Source of the DNA: Bettongia penicillata ogilbyi | Lineage: Eukaryota > Chordata > Mammalia > Diprotodontia > Potoroidae | Length of the DNA: 64,000 nt | Direction: 5' to 3' | Assembly (NCBI GenBank): GCA_023548195.1 | Contig: JAJHZJ010000399.1 | Location: 7,197,100 to 7,261,099, forward strand | Shown: positions 24,685 through 35,605 of the stretch, one piece after another | Layout of the letters: every line of letters starts with the position of its first letter | How positions within the stretch are numbered: the first letter of the stretch is position 1 | Notes under the pieces: generated by a model | Told to the model about the DNA's origin: nothing | The model's database searches: none | What the model saw: the letters and a program-made list of their open reading frames with translations, nothing else | Made by a program: the position numbers and the translations under genes

Positions 24685-24694
24685 CCAAGATGGC
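24685..24694 (+). promoter_or_regulatory. YY1-like site at HAL1 5' end (copy D)
   Basis: CCAAGATGGC lies within the first 20 bases of the element. The same motif occurs at the 5' ends of G (29763-29771, CAAGATGGC), J (61202-61211) and, as CCAAAATGGC, H (29672-29681). In human L1 a YY1 site at this place directs correct initiation. Confidence 0.5.
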
Positions 24695-25374
24695 AGAGTA
24701 GAAAGACTCACGTATGCTAGCTCCAAATCCACAGCCCATAAATTTCCTGTAAAAAGAACTCCCCACAAATTCTAGAGCAGTGGAACACATGCAGAAGCAT
24801 ACTGGAAGAGATTTCCATTCCAGAGAGCACTGGAAAGCTGTCCCCAGGGGTCCATCGCACTCCGGACACAGGGACCAGCACTTCATTGCCCTGCCTTACC
24901 CTTCTCGTGCGGCCCCAGAGGAGCAGATCTGAGTAGACTTCAGGGATGGAACCTCTGGAGGCTGTGAAGGCCCCTCCACCCACAGGTGCTCCAAGTCAGT
25001 GAAAGAGACTTCTGGGCTGGCCGAGAGGGGAGTGGGGTGTCTCTGTGACTCGGGTCCCCTCGGGAGGCAGCAGCAGAAGGAGCAGCAGAGGCAACGTCAG
25101 AGGCAGTGGAAGCCCAGAACACCCCAAGCAGGCAGGAGCTCAGGACCATTACCAAAGGTCTCTGCATAAACACCCTGAGGGAACTGAGTCTGGGAGGCGG
25201 CCCTGCCCCCACCCCAGCACTAGAACTTAAGCTCACATTGAATAGCAGCCGCTCCTGCTGTGGAAAGCCCTGAGGCTGGGAAGTAGCATTTGTATCTCAG
25301 ACCCCACGCACTAACTGGGCAGATCTAGGCGGGGGTGGACAGGAATCTCAGAAGTCAAGTAACTGGCTGGGAAA

Positions 25375-26479
25375 ATGCCCAGAAAAAGGAAGCAAAATGA
25401 GAACATAGAGAGCTACATTCTTGGGGAAGACATGTTCCTTCCTCCCATCATTTCTGATAAGGAAGTACAATGCTTAACATCAGGGAAAGACGTGGAGGTC
25501 GGGGCCTCTCTATTCCAGACATCCGAGGTGGATGTCTGGTGGCCTCAGGCCATGGAAGAGCTCAAAAAGGACTTTTAAAATTAAGTCAGACAGGTGGAGG
25601 AAAAACTAGGAAGAGAAATGAGAGAGATGGAAGAAAAGCATGAAAAAAGGGTCAATACCTTGGTAAAGGAGACCCAAAAAAATGCTGAAGAAAATAACAC
25701 CTTGAAAAATAGGCTTATTCAATTGGCAAACGAGGTTCAAAAAGCCAATGAGGAGAAGAATGCTTTCAAAAGCAAAATTAGTCAAAAGGAAAAAGAGGTT
25801 CAAAAGCTCACTGAAGACAATAGTTCTCTCAAGATTAGAATGGAACAGATGAAGTCTAATGACTTTCTGAGAAACCAAGAAATCATAAAACAAAACCAAA
25901 AGAATGAAAAAAAATGGAAGACAATGTGAAATATCTCATGGGAAAAACAACTGACCTCGAAAATAGATCCAGGACAGACAGTTTAAAAATTATGGGACTA
26001 CCTGAAAGTCATGATCAAAAAACGAGCCTAGAAATCATCTTTTGTGATATTATCAAGGAAAACTGCCCTGATATTCTAGAACCAGAGGGCAAAATACGTA
26101 TTGAAAGAATCCATCAATCACCGCCTGAGAGAGATCCAAACAGAGAAATTCCTTGGAACTTTGTGGCCAAATTCCAGAACTCCCAGGTCAAGGATAAAGT
26201 ATTGCAAGCAGCTAGAAAGAAACAATTCCAGTATTGTGGAAATACAATCAGGATAACACAAGATCTGCCAGCTTCTAAATTAAGGGATGGAAGGGTGTGC
26301 AATAGAATATTCCAGAAGTCAAAGGAACTAGGACTCAAACCAAGAATCACCTACCCAGCAAAACTGAGTATAATACTTCAGGGGAAAAAAGGTCTTTCAA
26401 TGAAACAGAGGACTTTCAAGCATTCTTGATGAAAAGACCAGAGCTGAAAAGAAAATTTGACTTTCAAACACAAGAATGA
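25375..26479 (+). pseudogene. L1-type ORF1 of copy D with stop and frameshifts
   Basis: ORF1 of an L1 RNA-binding protein. ATG at 25375 (MPRKRKQNENIES) follows the usual 'ggctgggaaa' leader. Codon 68 is TAA (25576-25578), the same codon as in copy C. The coiled coil then runs open to about 25910, where two extra A bases in an A-run shift the frame. The RRM and C-terminal domain are open at 25914-26390 ('IMGLPESHDQK', 'ELGLKPRITYPAKLS'). A lost T near 26392 shifts the last 25 codons. The natural stop would be TGA at 26477-26479. It cannot encode a whole protein. Confidence 0.85.
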
Positions 26480-26612
26480 GAAGAAGCATGAAAAAGTAAA
26501 CAGCAAAGAGAAGTCATAAGGGACTTAGGAAAGTTGAACTGTTTACATTCCTACATGGAAAGACCATATTTGTAACCCTTAAAACGTTTCAGTATCTGGG
26601 TAGTTGGTGGGA

Positions 26613-26665
26613 CCACACACAGACATACACACACATACACACACATGCATGCACACACAGAGACA
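26613..26665. repeat. (CA)n microsatellite in HAL1 copy D
   Basis: acac tract with gcatgc interruptions in the 3' UTR, colinear with those of C, G and J. Confidence 0.9.
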
Positions 26666-27515
26666 GAGAGGACAGAATGAATTGAAGACGATGGGACCAT
26701 ATCTTAAAGGAAATTAAGGTAAATGGTGAGAGAGAAATGTAATGGGAGGAGAGAGGGTGAAATTGAATGGGGTAAATTATCTCTCATTCAAGAGGCAAGC
26801 AGGAGACTTTTTAGTGAAGGGAAAATGAGGAGACCTGAGAAAAAAAACATGAAGTTTACCCTCATCACATTTGACTAAAGGAAGGAGTAAAATGCACGGT
26901 CATTTTGGTATGAAAACCTATCTTACAATACAGGAAAGTGGGGGAGAAGGAGATAAGCAGGGAGGGAGGGATGATAGAAGGGAGGGCAATAGGAGAAGGG
27001 AGCCATTTGAAGTCAGCACTTGGGGAGGGACAGGATTAAAAGACAGAATGGAAATAATGCGGGTCAGAATAGGATGGAGGGATATACAGTTAGTCTTACA
27101 CAACACGACTATTATCAAAGTCATTTGCAAAACTACACAGATAGAGCCTATATTGAATTTCCTGCCTCCCGAAATGGAGCGGGTGGGGAGGGAGGGATGG
27201 GGAGAATTTGGAACTCAAAGTTTTAGGAACAACTGTTGAGTATATTTCTTGCTCCTAATAAATAACAAATACAGTTAATGGGCAATAGAATGTCATCTGG
27301 CCCTACAGGACAAAAGAGAAGATGGGGACAAGGGAAGTGATATATGATAGAAGAGAGGGCAGATTGGTGATAGGGGAAATTAGAATGCTTGGTGTATTGG
27401 GGTGGGGGGAGGGGACAAATGGGGAGAAAATTTGGAACCCAAAATTTTATGAAAATATATGTAAAAAGTTAAAAAAATAAGTTTATGTTTAAAAAAAGAA
27501 AATATTAAAAGAAAA

Positions 27516-27600
27516 AAAGAAAAAGAAATGACAAACCACTCTAGTATCTTTCCCAAGAAAACCCCATAATAGGGTCACAAAGAGTAAGATGATGTGAAAT
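27516..27600 (+). mobile_element. MAR1-like SINE 3' half
   Basis: 'aatgacaaaccactctagta', 'caagaaaaccccata' and 'gggtcacaaagag' are the 3' half of the MAR1-type SINE, directly after the tail of copy D. The tRNA-like head is missing. Confidence 0.7.
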
Positions 27601-27604
27601 AATT

Positions 27605-27700
27605 GAATGTGCCATGCACTGCACTAAATGCTTTTCAATTTTCAGATTATTTGATCCTGAAAAGAAGCCTGGGAGGGCCTCTACTCTTTGCTCCTCAATG
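27605..27700 (-). mobile_element. MIR/THER-like fragment
   Basis: 'tgccatgcactgcactaaat' followed by 'cagattatttgatcct' resembles the L2/MIR-type block 'tgccaggcactgtgctaaac ... atctcatttgatcct'. Strand and family are tentative. Confidence 0.4.
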
Positions 27701-27884
27701 CAACATGGATTGAAAAACTAAACATCATTCTTCAGACTCTTTGAAGTTCACCTCATGAAAATCTCCAACCTCTCCACCTAAAATGAGGGAGGGGTAAAAA
27801 TCAATACAGAGGCAAAAGGAAAAAGACATACGTCTTTCAAATGATATGAATACCAACATTATTGGAGAGAATGGCCAAAGTTTC

Positions 27885-28055
27885 TCCCTTTATAATACTG
27901 TCTTTCACTTTACAAATGAAGAAAGTGACGTAGAGCTTAAATGATATTCCCACAATCACAAAGCTAGTTAGTTACGTGTCTATGACTGGATTTGAAATTA
28001 GATCTCCCTGAGGCAGGACCTATATCCATTGCACCACCAAGGTGTTTCTGGACTT
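27885..28055 (-). mobile_element. MIR/THER-like SINE, minus strand
   Basis: 'tttacaaatgaagaaagtga', 'cccacaatcacaaagctagt' and 'ccattgcaccaccaaggtg' are the minus-strand core and head of a MIR/THER SINE. Confidence 0.6.
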
Positions 28056-29355
28056 CTTCTAGATTTGTAGTTTGTAAAAAGGACATAAAAATGGACTTTA
28101 AAGAAACATATGTAGAACTGGACCCTAAGGATTCATGGGAACAACACATGCTATCCTCAATATCAAAGACTTATGAATCAGCAGACCTGAATAAATGTTT
28201 GGGTTTTTCTCCTATTTGGCTGATATGGTCCCATTCAAGAAAACTGACAAAATATATTCATGCTGAAATTAATTAGCTCCCAATATGTCGAAATCAAGTA
28301 GTTCACAATATTTCAGAACAGAGTTTTTGCATTCTTTAAGGAAAGCAAATAAAATGAGAGCCAGTATCAAAGTATCAACGATGTGTGCTTATATCGAGAA
28401 TTAGAGTTGCCAATATGCAGATTCCTCTTCTTTTATGGTTCCCAGTAACTCATTTCATTTGTTGCCCTTTGCTGTTTTTTCCCTTTATATATTTATTTGA
28501 CGATAATTTTGATGTAATTTTTAAAATTCATTTTTGTAATGTTTCACACTGTTCATTCTGCAGTGTGTCCCTATTGTTCTTGAAACAATGTCTTCATTTT
28601 CAATTATTTACACTGAATATTCCACATAGTCTCAAAGACATATGACAAAATGAGTAGATTATTTGGATCAGAAATTTGGGCTTTTATTCCAATGTAAAGT
28701 TTAGGGTCATTAAATGAACTTAACAATATCCCACATTTTCAGCCAGGAAAAAGCTTACCAAGTGATCAAAAATTCTACATACTTCGGTCAAAATTATTCT
28801 GTCTGTCCAAATGAATGAAGGTTCCATCCCCCTCAGTTGCTCCTCCTTTAAGAAGTCTTTGTCTCTATATCTCAATGCTACTGTAAAAGTCACCTTCATA
28901 GCCAGTCAGCCACTTCTTTGTCCTAGCTGCCACAGCAGTTCTCAGTTCCTAATCTTGGTTCTGTCTCCAAGTACCACTTTGGGGAAAATCTGTGGGAAGA
29001 AGAAAACTCTGTCCCTTCAATTACATATACAAAGAACCTGCACAGACAAAGACTAATAAAGTCCTTTTGTATTAGCATAGTAGAAACTTCTAGATTTTGA
29101 GATCTGATGTGACAACCTTTGCAAGGTGACAACAAATCCACTGCCATAAAGAGTAGATCATATTTAATTTTCCCCCGAGTGTTGCAACAAATATTTTGAT
29201 GAACTACAATGAAAATATTTGCAAAGATGCTGAAGCATACATAGACACTCTGAAACTTGTTCTACAAATCTAACCATGTGGTGGACAGAAGTTTCTTTGA
29301 TTGTCTGTGAAGATATTTTAAAAGGAATAACAATCAGAGTCTTGGCCATTTTTTG
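28056..29355. other. No gene recognised
   Basis: Open frames of 60-95 codons at 27992-28276, 28385-28645 and 28811-29056 show no known family and overlap antisense frames of similar size. I consider them chance. Confidence 0.4.
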
Positions 29356-29650
29356 CACTTTTTATTAATTTATTTTAGTCGTTAACATTTATTTCCACAA
29401 CATTATGAGTTCCATTATGGGTTCCAAATTTTCTCCCCATTTCTCCACTGCCCCCCCAAAGTGGCATGCATTCTAATTACCATTTCACTAGTCTATATTC
29501 TGCTCTATCACACCATCACCCTTGATTTACCCCTCCCCGTCACATTCTTGTAGGGTAAGATAGATTTCGATAACCCATTGCATGTAAATCTTGTTTCACA
29601 GTTCTAGGTAAAAACAATTTTTAACATTTGTTTTTAACATTGTGAGTTCT
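29356..29650 (-). mobile_element. HAL1 3' UTR copy I, left part (outermost nest level)
   Basis: Minus-strand HAL1 3' end with a T-rich tail (29356-29380) and 'gggttccaaattttctcccc'. It stops at 'tgtgagttc' (29641-29649) and resumes at 35123 with 'ttgagttccaaatgcaatcc', which is the normal continuation in copies A and C. Everything between is a later insertion. Confidence 0.75.
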
Positions 29651-29656
29651 GGGAGC

Positions 29657-29750
29657 ATGGGGGGATGGGAGCCAAAATGGCAGAGCAGAAGGACAAACTT
29701 GTAGAAGTTCTCCCACATGGCCAATGAAATACCTGTAAAAAATGACCCTA
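29657..29750 (+). mobile_element. Half-L1 copy H, left part (class II 5' UTR)
   Basis: The first ~94 bp of a class II 5' UTR, from 'gggagccaaaatggcagagc' to 'atgacccta' (29742-29750). The element resumes at 32603 after copy G. The unbroken version of this junction is visible in copy E on the minus strand. Confidence 0.75.
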
Positions 29751-30488
29751 GGGGGGCGGAGTCAAGATGGCAGAGTAGAAAGACTCATGTATGCTAGCTC
29801 CGAACCCACAGCCCATGAATTTAATGTAAGAAGAGCTCCCCACAAGTTCTGGATCGCTGCAAGGTGTGCAGAAACACAGTGGAAGAGATTTGCGTTCCAG
29901 AGAGCCCTGGAGAGCTGTCCGCAGGGTCCGTCGTGCCCAGAAAGTGGACGCCACCCCAGCGCTGCCCTGGCCAGCGGCTCCAAAGGAGCTGATCTGAGCA
30001 GGCTTCATGGATGGAACCTCCGGCGGCTGGGAAGATCCCTCCGCCCACAGAAGCTACAGATCAGTGAGAGACACGTCTGAGCTGGCCGAGAGAGGAGTGG
30101 GGTGTCTCCATGGTTCGAGCCCCCTCGGGAGGAAGTGGCGGAAGCAGAGGCAGCAGCAGGAAGTGGTGGCGGCAGCAGCAACAGCCCGGGACTCCTCGAG
30201 CAGGCAGGATCTTCATTACTGAAAGTCTCTGCATAAAGCCCCTGAGGGAACTGAGCCTGGGAAGAGGCCCTGCCCCTCCTGCTCCATCACTGAAGACCTC
30301 TGCGTAAAGCCGCTGAGGGAACTGAGCCTGGGAGACGGCCCTGCCCCACCCCAGCACCAGAACTTAAGCTCACATTGATTAGCACCTGCCACAGAAAGCC
30401 CATTTGAATCTCAGACCCCAAGCACTAGCTGGGCGCATCTAGGCAGGGGTGGACAGGAATCTCAGAAGTCAAGTAACTGGCTGGGAAA

Positions 30489-31587
30489 ATGACCAGAAAA
30501 GGGAAGAAAAATAAGACTATAGAGAGCGTTTTTGAGCAGGTGCAAATGTTCCTGCCATTCGGCTCTGACAACGAGGAAATATTCTTGCCATCAGGGAAAG
30601 ACATGGAGGGCGGGGCCTCAGTACCCCAGACATCCCAGAGGTATATCGGGTGGGCTCAGGCCTTGGAAGAGCTCAAAAGGATTTTGAAAATCAAGTTAGA
30701 CAGGTGGAGGAAAAACTGGGAAGAGAAATGAGAGAGATGCAAGAAAAGTAAGAAAAACAGGTCAATACCTTGGTAAAGGAGACCCCAAAAAATGCTGAAG
30801 AAAATAACACCTTGAAAAATAGGCTAACTCAATTGGCAAAAGAGATTCAAAAAGCCAATGAGGAGAAGAATGCTTTCAAAAGCAGAATTAACCAAATGGA
30901 AAAAGAGGTTCAAAAGCTCACTTAAGAGAATAGTTCTCTCAAAATTAGAATGGAACAGATGGAGTCTAATGACTTTCTGAGAAACCAAGAAATCACCAAA
31001 CAAAACCAAAAGAATGAAAAAATGGAAGAGAATGTGAAATATCTCATGGGATAAACAACTGACCTGGAAAATAGATTCAGGAGAGACATTTTAAAAATTA
31101 TGGGACTACCTGAAAGTTATGATCAAAAAAAGAGTCTAGACATCATCTTCCATGAAATTATCAAGGAAAACTGCCCTGAGATTCTACAAACAGAGGGCAA
31201 AATAAGTATTGAAGGAATCCATCGATCACCACCTGAAAAAGTTCCAAAAAGAGAAACTCCTAGGAACATTGTGGCTAAATTCCAGAACTCCCAGATCAAG
31301 GAGAAAATTTTGCAAGCAGCTAGAAAGAAACAATTCCAAGATTGTGGAAATACAATCAGGATAACTCAAGATCTAGCAGCTTCTACACTAAGGGATCGAA
31401 GGGCATGGAATAGGGTATTCCAGAAGACAAAGGAACTAGGACTCAAACCAAGAATCACCTACCCAGCAAAACTGAGTATAATACTTCACAGAAAAATATG
31501 GTCTTTCAATGAAACAGAGGACTTTCAAGCATTCTTGATGAAAAGACCAGAGCTGAAAAAAAATTTGACTTTACAAAACAAGAATGA
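30489..31587 (+). pseudogene. L1-type ORF1 of copy G with frameshifts
   Basis: ATG at 30489 (MTRKGKKNKTIES) opens 80 codons, then a lost base near 30676 shifts the frame just before the coiled coil. Stops interrupt the coiled coil (for example TAA near 30750 and 30923). The RRM and C-terminal domain are open at 31100-31560, with 'IMGLPESYDQKKSLD' and 'LGLKPRITYPAKLS'. A second shift precedes the natural TGA at 31585-31587. Codon 68 lacks the TAA seen in C and D: its base pattern is the ancestral 'gattttgaaaatc'. Confidence 0.8.
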
Positions 31588-31717
31588 GAAGCATGAAAAA
31601 GTAAACAGCAAAGAAAGGTCATAAGGGACTTACCAAAAGTGAACTCTTTACATTCCTACATGGAATGACAATATTTGTAACTATTAAAACTTTTCAGTAT
31701 CTGGGTAGGTGGTGGGA

Positions 31718-31772
31718 TCACACACACACACACACATGTACACGCATGCACGCACACACACATACACACAAG
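31718..31772. repeat. (CA)n microsatellite in HAL1 copy G
   Basis: acacac tract with tgcatg interruptions in the 3' UTR. Confidence 0.9.
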
Positions 31773-33244
31773 CATGCACTCACAAAGACAGAGAGCACAG
31801 AGTGAATTGAATAGGGTGGGACCATATCTTAAAAGAAATTAAGGTAAATGGTGAGAGAGAAAGGTAGGGGGAGAAAAGAGGGTGAAATGGAATGGGTTAA
31901 ATTATATGTCACTTAAGAGGCAAGCAGGAGACCTTTTAGTGGAGGGGAAAAGAGGAGAGCTGAGAAAAAAAAAACAAGAAGAAGTTTACCCTCATCACAT
32001 TTGACTAAAGGAAGGAATAAAATGCACACTCATTTTGGTATGAAAACCTATCTTACAGTACAGAAAAGTGAGGGAGAAGGAGATAAACAAGGGGGGGATG
32101 ATGGAAGGGAGGGCAATGGGAGGAGGGAACAATTTGAAGTCAACACTCAGGGAGCAACAGGATCAAAAGACAGAATAGAAACAATGTAGGATGGAAGGTA
32201 ATTCAGTTAGTCTTACACAACACAAATATTATGGAAGTCATTTGCAAAACTACACAGATAGGGCCTATATTGAATTGCCTGCCTTCCCAAAGGGAATGGG
32301 TGGGGAGGGAGGGATGGGGAGAATTTGGAACTCAAGTTTTAGGAACAACTGTTTAGTATTGTTGTTGCTACCAGGAAATAAGATATACCGTTAATGAGGA
32401 ATAGAAAGTCGTCTGGCCCTACAGGATAAAAGAGAAGATGGGGAGAAGAGAAGGGAGGGATGACAGAAGAGAGGGCAGATTGAAGATAGGGAAAATTAGA
32501 TTGCTCGGTGTATTGGGGTGGGGGGAGGAGATAAAAGGGGAGAAAAAATTGGAACCCAAAATTTTGTGAAAATGAATGTTAAAATTAAATAAATAAATAA
32601 ATATGACCCTAAACAAATTTAGAGCATCAAAAGTCACAAAACGACACAGTGAAAGAGATTTGCAGGCCAAGGCAGACTGGAAGGACAACAGGCAAGGTCT
32701 CTTGCACTAGACATGGAGCAGAGTGCAGTCCAACCCTGGCCAAGCATCAAGGACAGGACCAGAACAGGCCACAGCAGGTGGAAACCATGGCAGCAGCAGT
32801 AGCAGCCGCAGCAGTTCTCAGATCTCTCAACCTACAAACACCAAGGGCAGCTTCAATGGTCAGTGTGAAAGCCTTTCACCAGCATGAGAAGGGAATGTGG
32901 TCTCACCCTGGTGGACCCAGGGTGGTACCATGTGCTGCCGCACAGTATACATTTTAGGAGCCCTCAGCCTAAAGCCCCTGGAGGACTTGTGGGGCTGATC
33001 TCAATCTCGGCACTGAGCCTAGGGTGAGGAGGAGTCCTGACTGGCCTGGTGCAGCTGGTGGAGGCTGTGGAGATGGAATTCTACTCATGAATCCTGTGCA
33101 GAAAAGAGTGCTTGTGGTTGCTCCCAGACAGAACACAGGCCAGGTGAGGAGTAATCCCTCTACCTTAATTATGCTACCTTGGGAGAGCTAAGAACTTACA
33201 AGTCCCCAGAGTATACCCTCCTCTCGACAAAGGACTCAAAATAA

Positions 33245-34096
33245 ATGCCCCCAAAAGGGAAAAAAAATAAGACTATAGAAAGCTATTTTCTTATTGAACA
33301 GGTATGTCTTCCATCATTTCACATAACGAAGAACAATGCATACTATCAGAGGAAGACCTAAAAGTCAAGGCTTCTGCATCCAATACTACCAAAATAAATA
33401 TACAATCTTCTCAGGCCACTGAACACCTCAAAAAGGATGTTGAAAATCAATTAATAGAGGTGGAGGAAAAATTGGGAAAAGAAATGAGAACAATGTAATA
33501 AAATCATGAAAAGTGAACCAACACTTTGCTAAAGGAGACTCAAAAAAAAAAAAAAACAAGAAAGAAAAGAGCACCTTTAAAAATAGGCTAACTCAATAGC
33601 AAAAGAGGTCCAAAAAGCCATGATCAAAAAAGAGCCTAGACAACATCTTTCAATAAATTATCAAGAAAAACTGCCATGATATTCTAGAACCACCGGGTAA
33701 AATAATTGTTAAAAGGATCCCCCAATCACTTCCTCAAAGAGTTTCCAAAATACTCCTAGGAATATTGTAGCCAAATTTCAGAGCTCCCAGGTCAAGGAGA
33801 AAATATTGCAAGGAGCTAGAAGGAAAGATTTTGAGTATTGTGGAAATACAATCAGGATAACACAAGACTTAGCAGCTTCCACATTAAGGGATCTAAGGTC
33901 TTGGAATATGATATTACAGAAGTCAAAGGAACTGGGATTAAAACCAAGGATCACCTACCCAGAAAAACTGACTATAATATTTCAGGGGAAAAAATGGTCA
34001 TTCAGTGAAACAGAGTACTTTCAAGCATTCTTGATGAAAATACTAGAGTTGAATAGAAAATTTGACTTTCAAAAACAAGAATCAAGAGAATCATGA
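33245..34096 (+). pseudogene. L1-type ORF1 of copy H with internal deletion
   Basis: The start ATG at 33245 opens the usual N-terminal tail, but the frame breaks within about 25 codons. The N-terminal and coiled-coil start survive in another frame at 33304-33498 ('VENQLIEVEEKLGKEM'). Near 33620 the sequence jumps from the coiled-coil motif (VQKA) straight to the RRM motif (HDQK). About 300 bp present in J, G and D is missing, and the breakpoint lies in the shared 'aaagcca'. The C-terminal domain is open at 33806-34096 ('RITQDLAASTLRDLRSW', 'LGLKPRITYPEKLT'). The normal TGA has become TCA, so the frame runs on to 34096. Confidence 0.75.
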
Positions 34097-34198
34097 AAAG
34101 ATAAACAAGAAAGAGAAATAATAAGTGACTTACAAAAGTTGAACTATTTACCTACATGGAAAGATATCTGTAACTCTTGAAACTTTTCTCAGTATTTC

Positions 34199-34203
34199 TA
34201 TTA

Positions 34204-34234
<31 letters not shown>

Positions 34235-34235
34235 G

Positions 34236-34297
<62 letters not shown>

Positions 34298-34300
34298 ACA
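34199..34300. repeat. (GTAT)n and (GA)n compound microsatellite
   Basis: tatgtatg units followed by about 65 bp of GA repeats, at the 3' UTR position where other copies have (CA)n. Confidence 0.9.
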
Positions 34301-35120
34301 AGGTAAGTTGATTAGGAAGGGATGATATCTAAAAAAAAAGAACTATGGACTGATAGCGGAATATATTGGGAGGAGAAAGGGAGAAATGGAATGGGACAAG
34401 TTGTCTCCCATAAAAAAGGCAAGAAAACCTCTTTCAATAGAGGGGAAAAGGGAGGAGGTGGGAGGGAAAAGTGTCACTCTCACCACATTTGGTTTAAGGA
34501 GGGAGTAACGTATACATTCAGTTTGGTATGAAAATCTATTTTACACTACAGGAAAGTAGGGGAGAAGAGGATAAGTGGGGTGAGAGAGATGGTACAAGGG
34601 AGGGCAAATAGGAGGAGGGAATAATTAGAAGTAAACACTCTAGGGGATGGACAAGGTCAAAAGGAAGAATAGAAAAAATGGGGGGCAGGATAGGATGGAA
34701 GGAAACATAGTTAGTCTTACACAACATGACTATTACGGAAGTCTTTAGCAAAACCACACATATATAGCCTGTATTGAATTTCTTTCCTTCTCATTGGGGA
34801 TGGGTGGGGAGGGAGGAAAGGCAAGAAGTTGAAACTCAAAATTTTAGAAAGAAATGTTGATAATTGTTTTTGCAAGGAACTGGAAAATAAGAAATACAGG
34901 TAATGTGGAACAGAAATATATCTTTCCCGACAAAAAAAGAGAGAAGATGGGAATAAGTAAAGGGAGAGGTTTGATAGAAGGGAGGGTAGATTGGGGGAAG
35001 AGGTAATGAGAATGCATGGCATTTGTAGGTGGGGAGGGGAGAGATTGGGAGAAAATTTGAACTCCAAATTTTGTGGAAATGAATGTTGAAAACTAAAAGT
35101 AAATAAACCTTAAAAAAAAA

Positions 35121-35410
35121 AGTTGAGTTCCAAATGCAATCCTTCCTTCCCTCCCCACACATCTTCATTGAGAAGGCAAGGAATTCAATATAGGTTAAAT
35201 ATGTAGTCATTCAAAACACTACCATAATAGTTATATTTTTACAGAGTATATTTTCCTCCATCCTTTTCTGCCCCCCATTTATTCTATTCCCTCATTTGAA
35301 CTTATTCCCTATTCAAAAGAAGTAGGTTCCAACGACCCCATTCTATTTTGCTGTCCCTTCTGCCATCCCCATTTTCCTTCCCCCTATTTTCCTGTAGGGT
35401 AATAGACCCA
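35121..35410 (-). mobile_element. HAL1 3' UTR copy I, right part
   Basis: Continuation of the minus-strand element at 29356-29650: 'gagaaggcaaggaattcaat', 'cattcaaaac' and 'ccataatag', then the C-rich blocks typical of this 3' UTR. It carries no ORF1. Confidence 0.7.
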
Positions 35411-35424
35411 CCTGAGTAAGTGCA

Positions 35425-35605
35425 TTATTATTTGGAGTACTAAGGACTAGGTTCGAACTCTGTTTCTACTGCATGTTACATCTATGACCTGGTCAAAACA
35501 CTCCCCCAACTCTGTTCATCATTTTCCTCATGTGTAAAATAAGAGAATAGACTCGAAGTTTTTGAAATTCCCTTTCAGTTCTAAATCATAGAATCCTGTG
35601 ATTCA
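35425..35605 (+). mobile_element. MIR/THER-like SINE, plus strand
   Basis: 'aggttcgaactctgtttcta', 'cattttcctcatgtgtaaaa' and 'ccctttcagttctaaatcat' are the diverged head, core and tail of a MIR/THER-type SINE. Confidence 0.6.

Larger units (their letters stand above)
24678..27515 (+). mobile_element. HAL1-type half-L1, copy D, near full length
   Basis: Plus-strand counterpart of copy C: class I 5' UTR (24678-25374), ORF1 (25375-26479), 3' UTR with a (CA)n tract, and an A-rich end at 27470-27515. It has no ORF2. Sequence and the shared stop at ORF1 codon 68 tie it closely to C. I found no convincing TSD. Confidence 0.85.
29751..32602 (+). mobile_element. HAL1-type half-L1, copy G (innermost)
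   Basis: Near full-length, 2.85 kb: class I 5' UTR (29751-30488), ORF1, 3' UTR with (CA)n, and an A-rich (AAAT)n tail at 32580-32602. It lacks ORF2. It inserted inside the 5' UTR of copy H: the target 'atgacccta' is present on both sides (29742-29750 and 32603-32611). Confidence 0.85.
32603..35120 (+). mobile_element. Half-L1 copy H, right part
   Basis: Continues from the duplicated 'atgacccta' into the rest of the class II 5' UTR (to 33244), ORF1 with an internal deletion (33245-34096), and a 3' UTR with GTAT/(GA)n repeats and an A-tail at 35112-35120. There is no ORF2. A 7-8 bp duplication ('tgagttc', 29643-29649 and 35124-35130) probably marks H's own insertion into copy I. Confidence 0.75.

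Noticed and set aside
24660..27530. Target-site duplication for copy D
   Set aside because: The flanks 'aaagaaattcta' and 'aaagaaaatatta' are A-rich and match too weakly.
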